Source: Gammaproteobacteria bacterium
Lineage (GTDB): Bacteria > Pseudomonadota > Gammaproteobacteria > Steroidobacterales > Woeseiaceae
Direction of reading: 5' to 3'
Length of the DNA stretch: 59,112 nucleotides
NCBI GenBank assembly: GCA_030429005.1
Contig: JAUIDP010000012.1
Span: forward strand, 1 to 59,112
The notes under the pieces were generated by a model. The model worked only from the letters and a program-made list of their open reading frames with translations, was not told the origin of the DNA and made no database searches. Of this stretch, positions 8,885 to 17,077 are shown in pieces; position 1 is the first letter of the stretch; each line of letters opens with the position of its first letter. The position numbers and the translations under genes are program-made.

Positions 8885-10465
8885 ATGAAGACATTCTCGA
8901 CGGTGGCAGCACTTGCCGCCTTCGCAATTGCCAGCAGCGGTTGCGAGACTGCCAACAGTTCAGCGGAACAGGAAAGTACCGTGCAGATCGTTGTCGATGG
9001 CGACAACGTCATCCGCCAGCAGTTTCCCGCCCACCTGTTCGGCTTCAACATCAATCACTATGCCTTTGAAGCGGACTTCGTCAGTGGCCGCGAAGCGATC
9101 CCAGCCGAGGTGATAGACGGCCTGCGTCCGTTTGCAGGTTCTATGTACCGTTACCCCGGCGGCCTCGTTGCGAATCGCTTCTGGTGGGAGGCGGCGATTG
9201 ACTCGGATGAGAACCAGGGTGTGCGCGCGCCGCAAAAAAAGGTGCAGCATGAATCCGCATCGCCGGTGGAATTCGGCGTCAATGAGTATCTCGGTTTTGT
9301 CGACGCGGTTGGCGGCAAACCCTGGTATGTACTGAACCTGGTGGGCTGGGACGACCAGGACATGATCCACGAGCTGCCCGCGGCGGAGATCGCGGCGTCT
9401 AATGCCCGCCTGGCAGCCTTGCGCGTGCAAAATGCGGTGGACGACGCACCACGCTATTACCAGTTGGGCAACGAACTCGATCGGGCTGAGTACCAGTGGC
9501 CGACGCAAAAATACATTGAGCGGGCGCGCATGACGATGGACGCCGTCAAAGCAGTGGACGAACAGGCCCGTTTCGTCGCGTTCATGCGTGACTTCGACTG
9601 GGTATACAAGAAAGACGAACGCAAGGGCAGCAAGAGCCTGTTTACTGATTTCATCCCGGACGTTCTGCGGGGCCTGCCCGAGATCGACGATATCTCGCTG
9701 CATTTCTATTACGACGATCCGGGCAATACACCCAGGATCAAGACCATTGAACGCCGGCTGGCGCAGTTTCGACGGGCGTTCGAGGTGGCCGCCGATGCGC
9801 GCGGTGGCCGTATGCCGAATGTCTGGATAACAGAGCACGCACGCGGTGTCGATTTGCCACGCGGCCGATCGATGGAGCGCGCGCACCTGACGGGCAACCT
9901 GTCGGGTGCCATCAGTACGGCCGATTTCCTCATCGCCATGGCGCAAATGCCCGAAGTGCAGGGCGCGTTCCTGCATGGACTGAATGCAGGGCCGTGGCAG
10001 GTCTTCGATGCCACCATTCGTGACCGCGACCTGCGGCCGCGGCCGGTCTATTGGGGCATGCGGATTCTGCGTGCACTGGCTTACGAGCAGACATTGCAAA
10101 CCACAACGACTGCGACGAAGACAATCGGTGACTACATTGGCGGCTACGACGTCCGGGCGTCCGGATTCAGCGACGCCGCGCGCACCGGGCTGGGCCTGTG
10201 GGCGATCAACCGGGCGCCAGAGGCGATCACGGCGGATGTTGTTTTCAGCGAGATGGCGGGGCAGGCGGTTACGGTGCAGCACAGCCACATGTCACTGCCG
10301 GCAGGCAAGGATATCGAGGCGCGATTTACCGATCCGGAACTGAACCTGGCGGGCGATAAAAGCTGCCATCAGTTCTCGAAGGACGGTAAGGTGACCTTGT
10401 CGCTGCCGGCCGGCTCAGTGTCCGGCATTGTCATACGCCGTGCCAAAGAGGGTTGCAATGAGTGA
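8885..10465 (+). CDS. Clan-A-like glycoside hydrolase lipoprotein
   Basis: A 526-residue protein with a lipoprotein signal peptide (lipobox ASSGC, Cys20), so it is probably anchored in the outer membrane. The body resembles the (beta/alpha)8 glycosidases of families such as GH51, GH79 and GH39: a RYPGG motif near residue 89, a candidate acid/base in LGNEL (Asn196-Glu197), and a candidate nucleophile in WITEHAR (Glu317). A C-terminal beta-sandwich follows from about residue 420, as in those families. The substrate cannot be read from sequence; arabinofuranosides or uronic-acid glycans are the usual targets of relatives. Its stop overlaps the start of the following SDR gene by 8 bases. It sits just downstream of the SdrD-repeat glycosidase, suggesting a shared role in a surface or dissolved polysaccharide. 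Confidence 0.75.
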   Translation: MKTFSTVAALAAFAIASSGCETANSSAEQESTVQIVVDGDNVIRQQFPAHLFGFNINHYAFEADFVSGREAIPAEVIDGLRPFAGSMYRYPGGLVANRFWWEAAIDSDENQGVRAPQKKVQHESASPVEFGVNEYLGFVDAVGGKPWYVLNLVGWDDQDMIHELPAAEIAASNARLAALRVQNAVDDAPRYYQLGNELDRAEYQWPTQKYIERARMTMDAVKAVDEQARFVAFMRDFDWVYKKDERKGSKSLFTDFIPDVLRGLPEIDDISLHFYYDDPGNTPRIKTIERRLAQFRRAFEVAADARGGRMPNVWITEHARGVDLPRGRSMERAHLTGNLSGAISTADFLIAMAQMPEVQGAFLHGLNAGPWQVFDATIRDRDLRPRPVYWGMRILRALAYEQTLQTTTTATKTIGDYIGGYDVRASGFSDAARTGLGLWAINRAPEAITADVVFSEMAGQAVTVQHSHMSLPAGKDIEARFTDPELNLAGDKSCHQFSKDGKVTLSLPAGSVSGIVIRRAKEGCNE

Positions 10466-11249
10466 GGAAATGCAGGATCTGTTCAATGTGTCCGGCAAGG
10501 TAGCCGTTGTCACCGGCGGTTCGCGGGGTATCGGCGAGATGATCGCTGCCGGCTTCGTTGCCAACGGCGTAAGAACCTACATCTCTTCGCGTAGCCAGGA
10601 CGCATGCGATGCAACGGCAGAGCGACTGTCAGAATTTGGCGAGTGCATCGCGGTTGGTGCCGACCTGGCCACCCGGGAGGGCATCGACGGACTGGTCCGG
10701 GAGGTCGGCGAGCGCGAGCAAAAGCTTGATATCCTGGTTAATAATGCCGGCGCGACCTGGGGCGCGGCGGTCGATGAGTTTCCGGAAAAAGGCTGGGACA
10801 AGGTGATGGATATCAACCTGAAGTCGCCGTTTTTCCTTAGCCAGGCTTTCCTGCCCTTGCTCACGGCGGCGGCGAGCGCGGCGGACCCGGCGCGAATTAT
10901 CATGATTGGTTCGGTGGACGGCATCAACGTCAACCGGTTGCCAACCTTTTCCTACGGACCAGCCAAGGCGGCGTTGCATCACCTGGCCCGAACGCTGGCA
11001 TCACACCTGGCAGCGCGCTCGATTACCGTCAATGCGATTGCGCCGGGGCCGTTCCCGAGCAAGATGATGGCGCACACGCTGGAAACGATGGGCGAGGAAA
11101 TTCGCCGCGGTGTGCCGTTGCAACGCATTGGCCAGCCGGCGGACATGGCCGGCGCAGCGATTTTCCTGGCATCCAAGGCAGCCAGCTACATTTCCGGCGT
11201 CATACTGCCTGTCGACGGCGGTATCACTGGCGCCAAGCCGACGTTGTGA
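10458..11249 (+). CDS. SDR-family oxidoreductase, RhlG-like
   Basis: NAD(P)-dependent short-chain dehydrogenase of 263 residues. The visible hallmarks are the cofactor loop TGGSRGIG, the NNAG motif, a catalytic Ser in IGSVDG and the YGPAK (YxxxK) pair, with APGPFPSKM after the active site. This last stretch and the pattern LFNVSGKVAVVTGG resemble RhlG-type reductases and their many unassigned relatives. ATG 10458 is preferred over an upstream start because it has AGAGGG five bases before it and overlaps the stop of the glycosidase by 8 bases, indicating translational coupling. The coupling suggests it acts on a product of the glycosidase or on a related sugar or hydroxy-acid; this is inference. 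Confidence 0.85.
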   Translation: MSEEMQDLFNVSGKVAVVTGGSRGIGEMIAAGFVANGVRTYISSRSQDACDATAERLSEFGECIAVGADLATREGIDGLVREVGEREQKLDILVNNAGATWGAAVDEFPEKGWDKVMDINLKSPFFLSQAFLPLLTAAASAADPARIIMIGSVDGINVNRLPTFSYGPAKAALHHLARTLASHLAARSITVNAIAPGPFPSKMMAHTLETMGEEIRRGVPLQRIGQPADMAGAAIFLASKAASYISGVILPVDGGITGAKPTL

Positions 11250-11259
11250 TGCGTCTTCC

Positions 11260-13440
11260 TTACAGCTTGTAGGTGATTCCCAGGTACGCCGTCTGTGGCA
11301 GTCCGGGCCGTACACCTGCCGGGCGCCGCGCCGCAATGTAAGTCTCGTCAAAGAGGTTGTCGACTTTCACGTAGGCCGACAGCTTGTCGGTAAAATCCCA
11401 GGCTGCGACCGCATCCCAGACAACACGAGCGTCGATCGACTCGGCTTCGACCAGCGGACCGTGCCCGGCTGTCGTGCGAATATCGTCGACATAGTTCGCG
11501 CTCAGGTTGAAGCGCCATCGCGGGCCGACCAGGCCGCTGCTGGCGCGCAACTGGTGTTCCGGTATGTACGGCAGCTCATCACCAGTCTGGACGTCGCCCC
11601 AGGGGCCGTAGTCGCTTTCAAACGAGTTTTCAAACTCGGCCTTGCTGGTCCACGTGTACTCGATATCCAGTGGAATGCTGAGACCACCAACTTGCCAGGC
11701 GTAGGCGGCGCTGAGCTCCAGGCCGCTGACCGTTACCTCGCCGCCGTCAAACTGGTCGCCGACGTTGCCACCACCGCCGGTAGAATCAGTGACGGTGCCG
11801 ACAAGGTTGTCATAGTCGTTGACAAAGAATATGGACTCGACCGAGAGATTGTCCCCGGAGTAGCGCGCGCCGAACTCGAGATTCAGGCTGCTTTCTTCGT
11901 CGGCTGAACTGCCGGGCGCGGGCGGATTGTAGCCCTTGCTGATGCCGGCCAGCAGCCGCCAGGACTCGTTCAGGCGATACAGCGCGCCCATCCCGGGAAT
12001 TAGTGCCGATACCGAGTTCCTGCGGACCTGGGTCGGGCCATTGCTGCGGGACGGATCGGCGGTGGAATAGTCGCGGCGCTCCAGGTCGAGATTTTCATAT
12101 CGGAGGCCGGGCGTCAGGATCCATTTGCCGGCACGAATCTCGGCATCGACAAAAACGGCCTGTGCATCGGCGCTCGATACCCGGTTCGTCTGCGACCCCG
12201 GCGCGCCCGCCGTCGTCAGGACCAACGTTCCGTCCTCCATCCGGTAGTCGTCCTCGTGCTGGAAACGATCCTCTTCATCTTCATGAATCCTGAACCCGGC
12301 CGTCAGGGTCACCGATGTCGTGGAAAATTCGAGGTCCCAGTCGGCCTTGGCCTGCACTCCCTGCGAGTAGTACTCACGGTTGTTGGCCCGAATGGCGATG
12401 GCGTCGTCCGGACTGGTTATCCCCTTCAGGTAACTCAGCTCTGCGGCATTGGCAGGATCGGTGACGACACTGCTGATGCCGATACCGTTCACTGATTGCA
12501 GCTTGTACCAGTTGCGCTCGAAATCATTGCGATAGGCGGTGATTTCACCCCGCCAGTTATCGGCAAAATCCAACAGGTAGCTGGCCTGGTATTGCGCGTG
12601 CTCACTGGTGAATTCATCGTTCGCAGAGCCCACATAACGGCGATTCGGGTCGGCCGCGAAATCTTCGTCAGTCAGCCCGAGGTAGGTTTCGTCCGAGGTT
12701 TGCTCGGTATAGCCAGCCTTGAAGCGGAAATTTCCGACATGCAGCTTGCCCATGTAGTCCTGCAGCTCATAGCCGGTGCCGGCCCCGGGCATGCCGTCAA
12801 TACGTTTGAATCCGTCACTGCTGCTTTGCACGGTTTCCAGCAGCCAGGAGACGTTATTACCGCGGCCACCGAAATTGAGATGGGCATCGTTGGTCTGCTC
12901 CTCGCCGACCCGCAGGTCGATCATGCCGCCGGTCGTCGCGGGCACGGGTGTCGAGATCAGGTTGATGGCACCGCCGGTTGTGCGCGGCCCGACGACAACC
13001 GATGCGGGTCCTTTCAGTACCTCGAGTGAATCCATGCGCCGCTGCGTCGGAAAATAATAGGCTGACGGCGCCGAGTAGGGGGCCGGAGCGATCAAAACAC
13101 CGTCCTCGAGCAGCGCGATGCGTGCGCTTCGGTCCAGGCCGGATCCCCGAATACCGATATTCGGGCGCAGCCCGTAACCTTCCTCTTCCTGCACGTACAC
13201 GCCCGGAACGGCGCGCAAGACGCGCATCACGTCGTTCTCGATAAAGACTTCGAGGGCAGCGGCGTCAATGACGTGTGCCGAACCGGCGATATCGGCGGTG
13301 TCACCGCGCTGGCCAATGATCGTAATATTGTCGATCGGCGCCAGTTCCTGCTCGGCGATCGTTTCCTGTGCAAGCACAGGCGTTGTGGTGGTCGCCAGGG
13401 CGGCGCAGAGCGCGGCGCGGCGAGCGAAAGTCGAGTTCAT
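11260..13440 (-). CDS. TonB-dependent outer-membrane receptor, FecA-like
   Basis: A 726-residue receptor with a signal peptide (cleavage near PVLAQ), a plug domain containing the typical IRGSGLDRSARIALLEDGV and LEVLKGPASVVVGPRTTGGAINL, then a beta-barrel ending in an aromatic/basic C-terminus (AYLGITYKL). Length and plug sequence fit siderophore or ferric dicitrate receptors; the ligand is not certain. A Fur-box-like sequence lies about 50 bp upstream, supporting an iron-uptake role. It stands alone: no FecR/FecI pair, siderophore synthesis genes or TonB system are next to it. It converges with the SDR gene, with only 10 bases between the stops. Confidence 0.9.
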   Translation of the reverse strand: MNSTFARRAALCAALATTTTPVLAQETIAEQELAPIDNITIIGQRGDTADIAGSAHVIDAAALEVFIENDVMRVLRAVPGVYVQEEEGYGLRPNIGIRGSGLDRSARIALLEDGVLIAPAPYSAPSAYYFPTQRRMDSLEVLKGPASVVVGPRTTGGAINLISTPVPATTGGMIDLRVGEEQTNDAHLNFGGRGNNVSWLLETVQSSSDGFKRIDGMPGAGTGYELQDYMGKLHVGNFRFKAGYTEQTSDETYLGLTDEDFAADPNRRYVGSANDEFTSEHAQYQASYLLDFADNWRGEITAYRNDFERNWYKLQSVNGIGISSVVTDPANAAELSYLKGITSPDDAIAIRANNREYYSQGVQAKADWDLEFSTTSVTLTAGFRIHEDEEDRFQHEDDYRMEDGTLVLTTAGAPGSQTNRVSSADAQAVFVDAEIRAGKWILTPGLRYENLDLERRDYSTADPSRSNGPTQVRRNSVSALIPGMGALYRLNESWRLLAGISKGYNPPAPGSSADEESSLNLEFGARYSGDNLSVESIFFVNDYDNLVGTVTDSTGGGGNVGDQFDGGEVTVSGLELSAAYAWQVGGLSIPLDIEYTWTSKAEFENSFESDYGPWGDVQTGDELPYIPEHQLRASSGLVGPRWRFNLSANYVDDIRTTAGHGPLVEAESIDARVVWDAVAAWDFTDKLSAYVKVDNLFDETYIAARRPAGVRPGLPQTAYLGITYKL

Positions 13441-13486
13441 CCGAGGGTTATCCGGTAGCGTATGCAGTGATTAATATTAATAGTAA

Positions 13487-13501
13487 TGAGAATGATTCGC
13501 A
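13487..13501 (-). promoter_or_regulatory. Candidate Fur box
   Basis: TGAGAATGATTCGCA matches the 7-1-7 Fur core TGATAATNATTATCA at 11 of 14 defined positions. It lies in an AT-rich stretch 47 bp upstream of the TonB-dependent receptor start, where a promoter would be expected. It fits the receptor's likely function. Confidence 0.7.
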
Positions 13502-13594
13502 ATAGATTAACGGGCCGGGAATCGAGGCGACGTGCCATTAACGGTTCCACAGCAATCACTGTGAACTACTGCCTCCACAGCCCTGCAGCAACGT

Positions 13595-13614
13595 GGCAAC
13601 ATGGCGCTGTTGCC
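13595..13614. promoter_or_regulatory. Inverted repeat in the prsR-like leader
   Basis: GGCAACA (13595-13601) and TGTTGCC (13608-13614) form a perfect 7-bp inverted repeat with a six-base centre, 29 bp before the start codon of the sigma-54 regulator. It could be an operator for autoregulation or a leader hairpin. I looked for -24/-12 sigma-54 spacing (GG-N10-GC) here and did not find it. Confidence 0.4.
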
Positions 13615-13643
13615 GGTTTGGCAGGCCAACCTGACAAGGAACC

Positions 13644-15029
13644 ATGAGCGAATACAGCCGTAAACTATTGATTGTCGAAGACGATCCGGGATTGCTGAAG
13701 CAACTCAAATGGTGCTTCGAGAGCTACGATGTCTTCACCGCGGAGGACCGCAAGTCGGCCATCGCCGAGTTGCGCCGGCACGAGCCCATGGTAGTCCTGC
13801 AGGACCTCGGGCTGCCGCCCAACCCGGAAGGTGTCGAAGAGGGCCTGGCGACGCTCAGCGAGATCCTGAAGCTTGCGCCGCACACCAAGGTCATCGTCGT
13901 GACCGGCAACGGCGACCAGGAAAATGCGCTGACGTCCGTCGCGCAGGGCGCCTACGATTTCTACGAGAAACCGGTCGATACCGACACGCTGAAACTGCTG
14001 GTCGATCGCGCCTTCAACATTGCAGAACTCGAGAGCGAGAATCGCAAGCTGACCAGCCAGGTTAACGAGTCGCCGCTGGACGGGATCGTCGCCGCCAGCG
14101 AAGGCATGCTGGCTGTGTGCCGCATGATCGAAAAGATCGCGCCGACCGACGTCACCGCCTTGTTGCTTGGCGAGAGCGGTACCGGCAAGGAGTTGCTGGC
14201 GCGGGCGTTGCACCGGCTGAGCCCGCGCAGCGAACAAAACTTCGTGGCGATCAACTGCGCGGCGATTCCGGAAAACCTGCTCGAGTCGGAGCTGTTCGGT
14301 CACGAGAAAGGCTCATTCACCGGCGCCCACAAGCAGACGCTGGGCAAGATCGAACTGGCGGCCAATGGCACGCTGTTCCTCGACGAGATCGGGGACATGC
14401 CTTTAGCCTTGCAGGCGAAGATGCTTCGCTTCCTGCAGGAACGGGTCATCGAGCGGGTTGGCGGCCGCGAAGAGATTTCCGTCGACGTGCGCGTGGTCTG
14501 TGCCACCAACCAGAACCCGGCCGATCTCATCAAGGAGAACCTGTTTCGCGAAGACCTGTATTACCGGGTGAGTGAAATTACGATCAATATTCCGCCGTAT
14601 CGCGAGCGCGAAGAAGGCCGGCTGATCCTGGCTCGGACGCTGTTGATGAAATACTGCAAGCAGCAGGGCCGCGCCCTGAACGGTTTTTCCGAGGATGCGA
14701 TCCGGGCGATCGAAGCGTACTCGTGGCCTGGCAACGTGCGGGAGCTGGAGAACAAGATCAAGGGCGCCGTGATCATGGCGGATGGCAAGTTCGTGACCGC
14801 TGGCGACCTCGGCATCGAGGCCGGCGAAGACGACGGCATGTCGCTGAATCTCCGCGAAGTCCGGCAGCAGGCCGAGTCGCGCGCGATCCGCGTCGCGCTG
14901 ACAAAAAGCTATGGGAATATCTCAAAGGCTGCCGAGCTGCTCGGCATTACACGACCGACGCTGTACGACCTGCTGAACAAGTACGGTATGTCCGCGGAAG
15001 GTTATTCGAAGCGCGCCGCAGAGTCGTAA
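13644..15029 (+). CDS. prsR: PrsR-like sigma-54-dependent response regulator
   Basis: A 461-residue NtrC-family activator. The receiver domain has phospho-acceptor Asp54 (VLQDLGLPP) and conserved Lys109. The AAA+ domain has a Walker A motif GESGTGKE (176-183) and the sigma-54 contact loop as GSFTGA (223-228) rather than the common GAFTGA. A Fis-type helix-turn-helix ends the protein (NISKAAELLGITRPTLYDLL). The receiver wording (KQLKWCFESYDV, QDLGLPPNPEGVEEGLATL, GAYDFYEKPVD) is characteristic of the PrsR family, associated with exosortase/PEP-CTERM exopolysaccharide loci. Its usual partner kinase PrsK and an EPS cluster are not in the window. AAGGA (13636-13640) precedes the ATG. It faces glrR tail to tail. 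Confidence 0.8.
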   Translation: MSEYSRKLLIVEDDPGLLKQLKWCFESYDVFTAEDRKSAIAELRRHEPMVVLQDLGLPPNPEGVEEGLATLSEILKLAPHTKVIVVTGNGDQENALTSVAQGAYDFYEKPVDTDTLKLLVDRAFNIAELESENRKLTSQVNESPLDGIVAASEGMLAVCRMIEKIAPTDVTALLLGESGTGKELLARALHRLSPRSEQNFVAINCAAIPENLLESELFGHEKGSFTGAHKQTLGKIELAANGTLFLDEIGDMPLALQAKMLRFLQERVIERVGGREEISVDVRVVCATNQNPADLIKENLFREDLYYRVSEITINIPPYREREEGRLILARTLLMKYCKQQGRALNGFSEDAIRAIEAYSWPGNVRELENKIKGAVIMADGKFVTAGDLGIEAGEDDGMSLNLREVRQQAESRAIRVALTKSYGNISKAAELLGITRPTLYDLLNKYGMSAEGYSKRAAES

Positions 15030-15050
15030 GACTAAAGACCCGGAGCCGGG

Positions 15051-16403
15051 CTAGCGGTTCTTGAACTGGTCCGGGTTCAGGTCGTAACGCGCGAGCAGCT
15101 TGTAGAAGTCTGTTCGGTTGCGCTTGGCCAGGCGTGCAGCCTGGCTGACGTTGCCCATCGTAATCTGCAGAATCTGCGACAGGTAATTGCGCGTGAACTC
15201 GTCCCGCGCATCACTGAACGAGGCCAGCTTGCCACCGTGTTCGCCCAGCGACTGTTGCACCAGTTCGCCGCTAATGACCGGTGAGCGCGACAATGCGACA
15301 TTCTGCCGCACGACGTTGTAGAGCTGACGGATATTGCCGGGCCATTCCGCCGTTACGAGCATCTCGACGGCCTCGGGTGCATAGACCTTGCGTTCCTGGT
15401 CGGCTTCCCTCGCGATCAGCTGCAGGAAGTTGGCGACCAGCAGTGGAATATCCTCGCGCCGTTCGTCGAGTGTCGGCAATTTGATGTTGACGACATTCAG
15501 CCGGTAATACAGGTCTTCGCGAAAGCGACCCTCGCGCATCAGCTCCTGCAGGTCGCGGTGGGTTGCCGAAATTACGCGCACATCGACCTGCAACGCTTCT
15601 GTGCTGCCGACCGGTCGCACCTGGTTTTCCTGCAGGACCCGCAGCAGCTTGACCTGCAGCCGCATTGGCATGTCGCCGATTTCGTCGAGCATCAGCGTGC
15701 CGCCTTCGGCGGACTGGAACAAGCCGCTGTGGCTACGGGTGGCGCCGGTGAATGCGCCTTTCTCGTGGCCGAACAGTTCGGACTCGAGCAGGTTTTCTGC
15801 CATGGCGCTGCAGTTGATGGCAACAAACGGCTGGTCGTGCCGCTGGCTGGCCTTGTGAATGGCCTGTGCGAGCAGTTCCTTGCCCGTGCCGCTCTCGCCG
15901 GTAATCAGCACGCGCGCATCCGTTGCGGCGACCATCTTGGCCTGCTGCAGGATTTCCTTCATGCCCTGGTTTCGGGTGATGATCTCCGTGGCCCAGTCTT
16001 CCTCGACATCGGAGGATCCGGATACCTTCAGCGCGTTCTCGACGGTGACCATCAGCTCGTCCTTGTCGATCGGCTTGGTCAGGAAACCGAAAGCGCCGCT
16101 CTGGGTGGCGACGACCGCGTCCGGAATCGTGCCGTGCGCGGTAATGATGACGACCCGCAGGCCCGGGGAGCGGGTCTGCAACTCTTTCAGCAGGCCGATA
16201 CCGTCCATCTTGTCCATGCGCAGGTCGGTGATGACCAGGTCGGGGCTGAAGCGATTCAGGGCCGCCAGCGCCTTGTGGGCGCTCTCTACCGCTTCTACTT
16301 CGTAGCCCTCGGCCCGCAGGCGGATGCTGAGGAGCCGCAGCAGGCCCGGGTCGTCGTCGACCAGCAGGATCTTGCCGCTGGCAGATTGCTTATTGGCAGC
16401 CAT
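15051..16403 (-). CDS. glrR: GlrR (QseF)-type sigma-54-dependent response regulator
   Basis: A 450-residue NtrC-family regulator: receiver domain with Asp60 (LVITDLRMDKMDG), AAA+ domain with Walker A GESGTGKE and an intact GAFTGA loop, and a C-terminal helix-turn-helix (NVSQAARLAKRNRTDFYKLL) that is characteristic of GlrR. In enterobacteria GlrR activates rpoE and the GlmY/GlmZ small RNAs in response to envelope state. It is the last gene of the minus-strand run galE-glrK-qseG-glrR, 44 bases after qseG, an arrangement that confirms the assignment. The glnB gene that follows glrR in E. coli is absent here; a PrsR-like regulator converges instead. Confidence 0.9.
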   Translation of the reverse strand: MAANKQSASGKILLVDDDPGLLRLLSIRLRAEGYEVEAVESAHKALAALNRFSPDLVITDLRMDKMDGIGLLKELQTRSPGLRVVIITAHGTIPDAVVATQSGAFGFLTKPIDKDELMVTVENALKVSGSSDVEEDWATEIITRNQGMKEILQQAKMVAATDARVLITGESGTGKELLAQAIHKASQRHDQPFVAINCSAMAENLLESELFGHEKGAFTGATRSHSGLFQSAEGGTLMLDEIGDMPMRLQVKLLRVLQENQVRPVGSTEALQVDVRVISATHRDLQELMREGRFREDLYYRLNVVNIKLPTLDERREDIPLLVANFLQLIAREADQERKVYAPEAVEMLVTAEWPGNIRQLYNVVRQNVALSRSPVISGELVQQSLGEHGGKLASFSDARDEFTRNYLSQILQITMGNVSQAARLAKRNRTDFYKLLARYDLNPDQFKNR

Positions 16404-16447
16404 GTAACAAGGTTAGAGTGATTTGATGGGGGCGGCAAGGCGCAGGG

Positions 16448-17077
16448 CTATTGATCCTGCTCCCGAATCGAGCGTTCTATTGACGTGATGGCATCGAGTT
16501 TTTCCTCGGCGTCGTTCAGCGACTCGCGCAGGCGTCGGTTTTCGGCTTCCGCGGCCGCCAGGCGCTGTTGCACGGCGGCACCCTCGGTCGTGGCTGCCAG
16601 CGAGCTGGAGGCCAGGGCCCGGCGTGCATCTGCGCTGAGCGCCAGCTGGCGCTCCACGGAATTGAGGTGGATCGTCGCCAGCGAAATCTCGGCTGACGTC
16701 AGGATGGATTCCTGTAACAAGACATCGCGCAGCATCGATTGCGCAATCTCCGGGTTGAAGCGCTGGTGACCCGGCGTGGCAAGCACCAGTGCGTAGCGCA
16801 GGTTGGTCTGCGGGCCCGGCGTCAGCTTGGCACCCGACTCGGCGTCAGCGTAGATTTCCGCCTGCGTTTTGGGGTCGCCGATCGCCAGGGCATACAGCTC
16901 GTCCAGGTATTGCTCGGCGTCGGGCGCTCCCAGGATGACCGTTTCATCGGACGGTGTTGACGAGCGGCCCATCGACGACACCAGGCTCTTCGTCTGTGCA
17001 CAGCCTGCGAGCAGACCGATCACTACCAGCGTCATCGTTGTGCGTGCGGTCCTGCCTGTGATCGTCTGCTTATCCAT
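16448..17077 (-). CDS. qseG: QseG-like outer-membrane lipoprotein
   Basis: A 209-residue lipoprotein with signal peptide and lipobox LLAGC (Cys26), and a C-terminal coiled coil (RLAAAEAENRRLRESLNDAE). I placed the start at the ATG whose sequence ATGGATAA overlaps the stop of glrK; a longer frame upstream lies inside glrK. The gene sits between a GlrK-type kinase and a GlrR-type regulator, exactly where qseG lies in E. coli, whose product links the kinase to the outer membrane. Sequence conservation of QseG is low across families, so the name rests mainly on position, size and lipoprotein character. Confidence 0.75.
   Translation of the reverse strand: MDKQTITGRTARTTMTLVVIGLLAGCAQTKSLVSSMGRSSTPSDETVILGAPDAEQYLDELYALAIGDPKTQAEIYADAESGAKLTPGPQTNLRYALVLATPGHQRFNPEIAQSMLRDVLLQESILTSAEISLATIHLNSVERQLALSADARRALASSSLAATTEGAAVQQRLAAAEAENRRLRESLNDAEEKLDAITSIERSIREQDQ

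Noticed and set aside
13595..13620. A -24/-12 sigma-54 promoter before the PrsR-like gene
   Set aside because: TGGC and TTGC elements are present, but the spacing is 16 rather than 11 bases between their starts. An inverted repeat explains the pattern better.
15039..15050. CCCGG-AG-CCGGG as a terminator between the two convergent sigma-54 regulators
   Set aside because: The full stem would leave a two-base loop, and no U-run follows on either strand.
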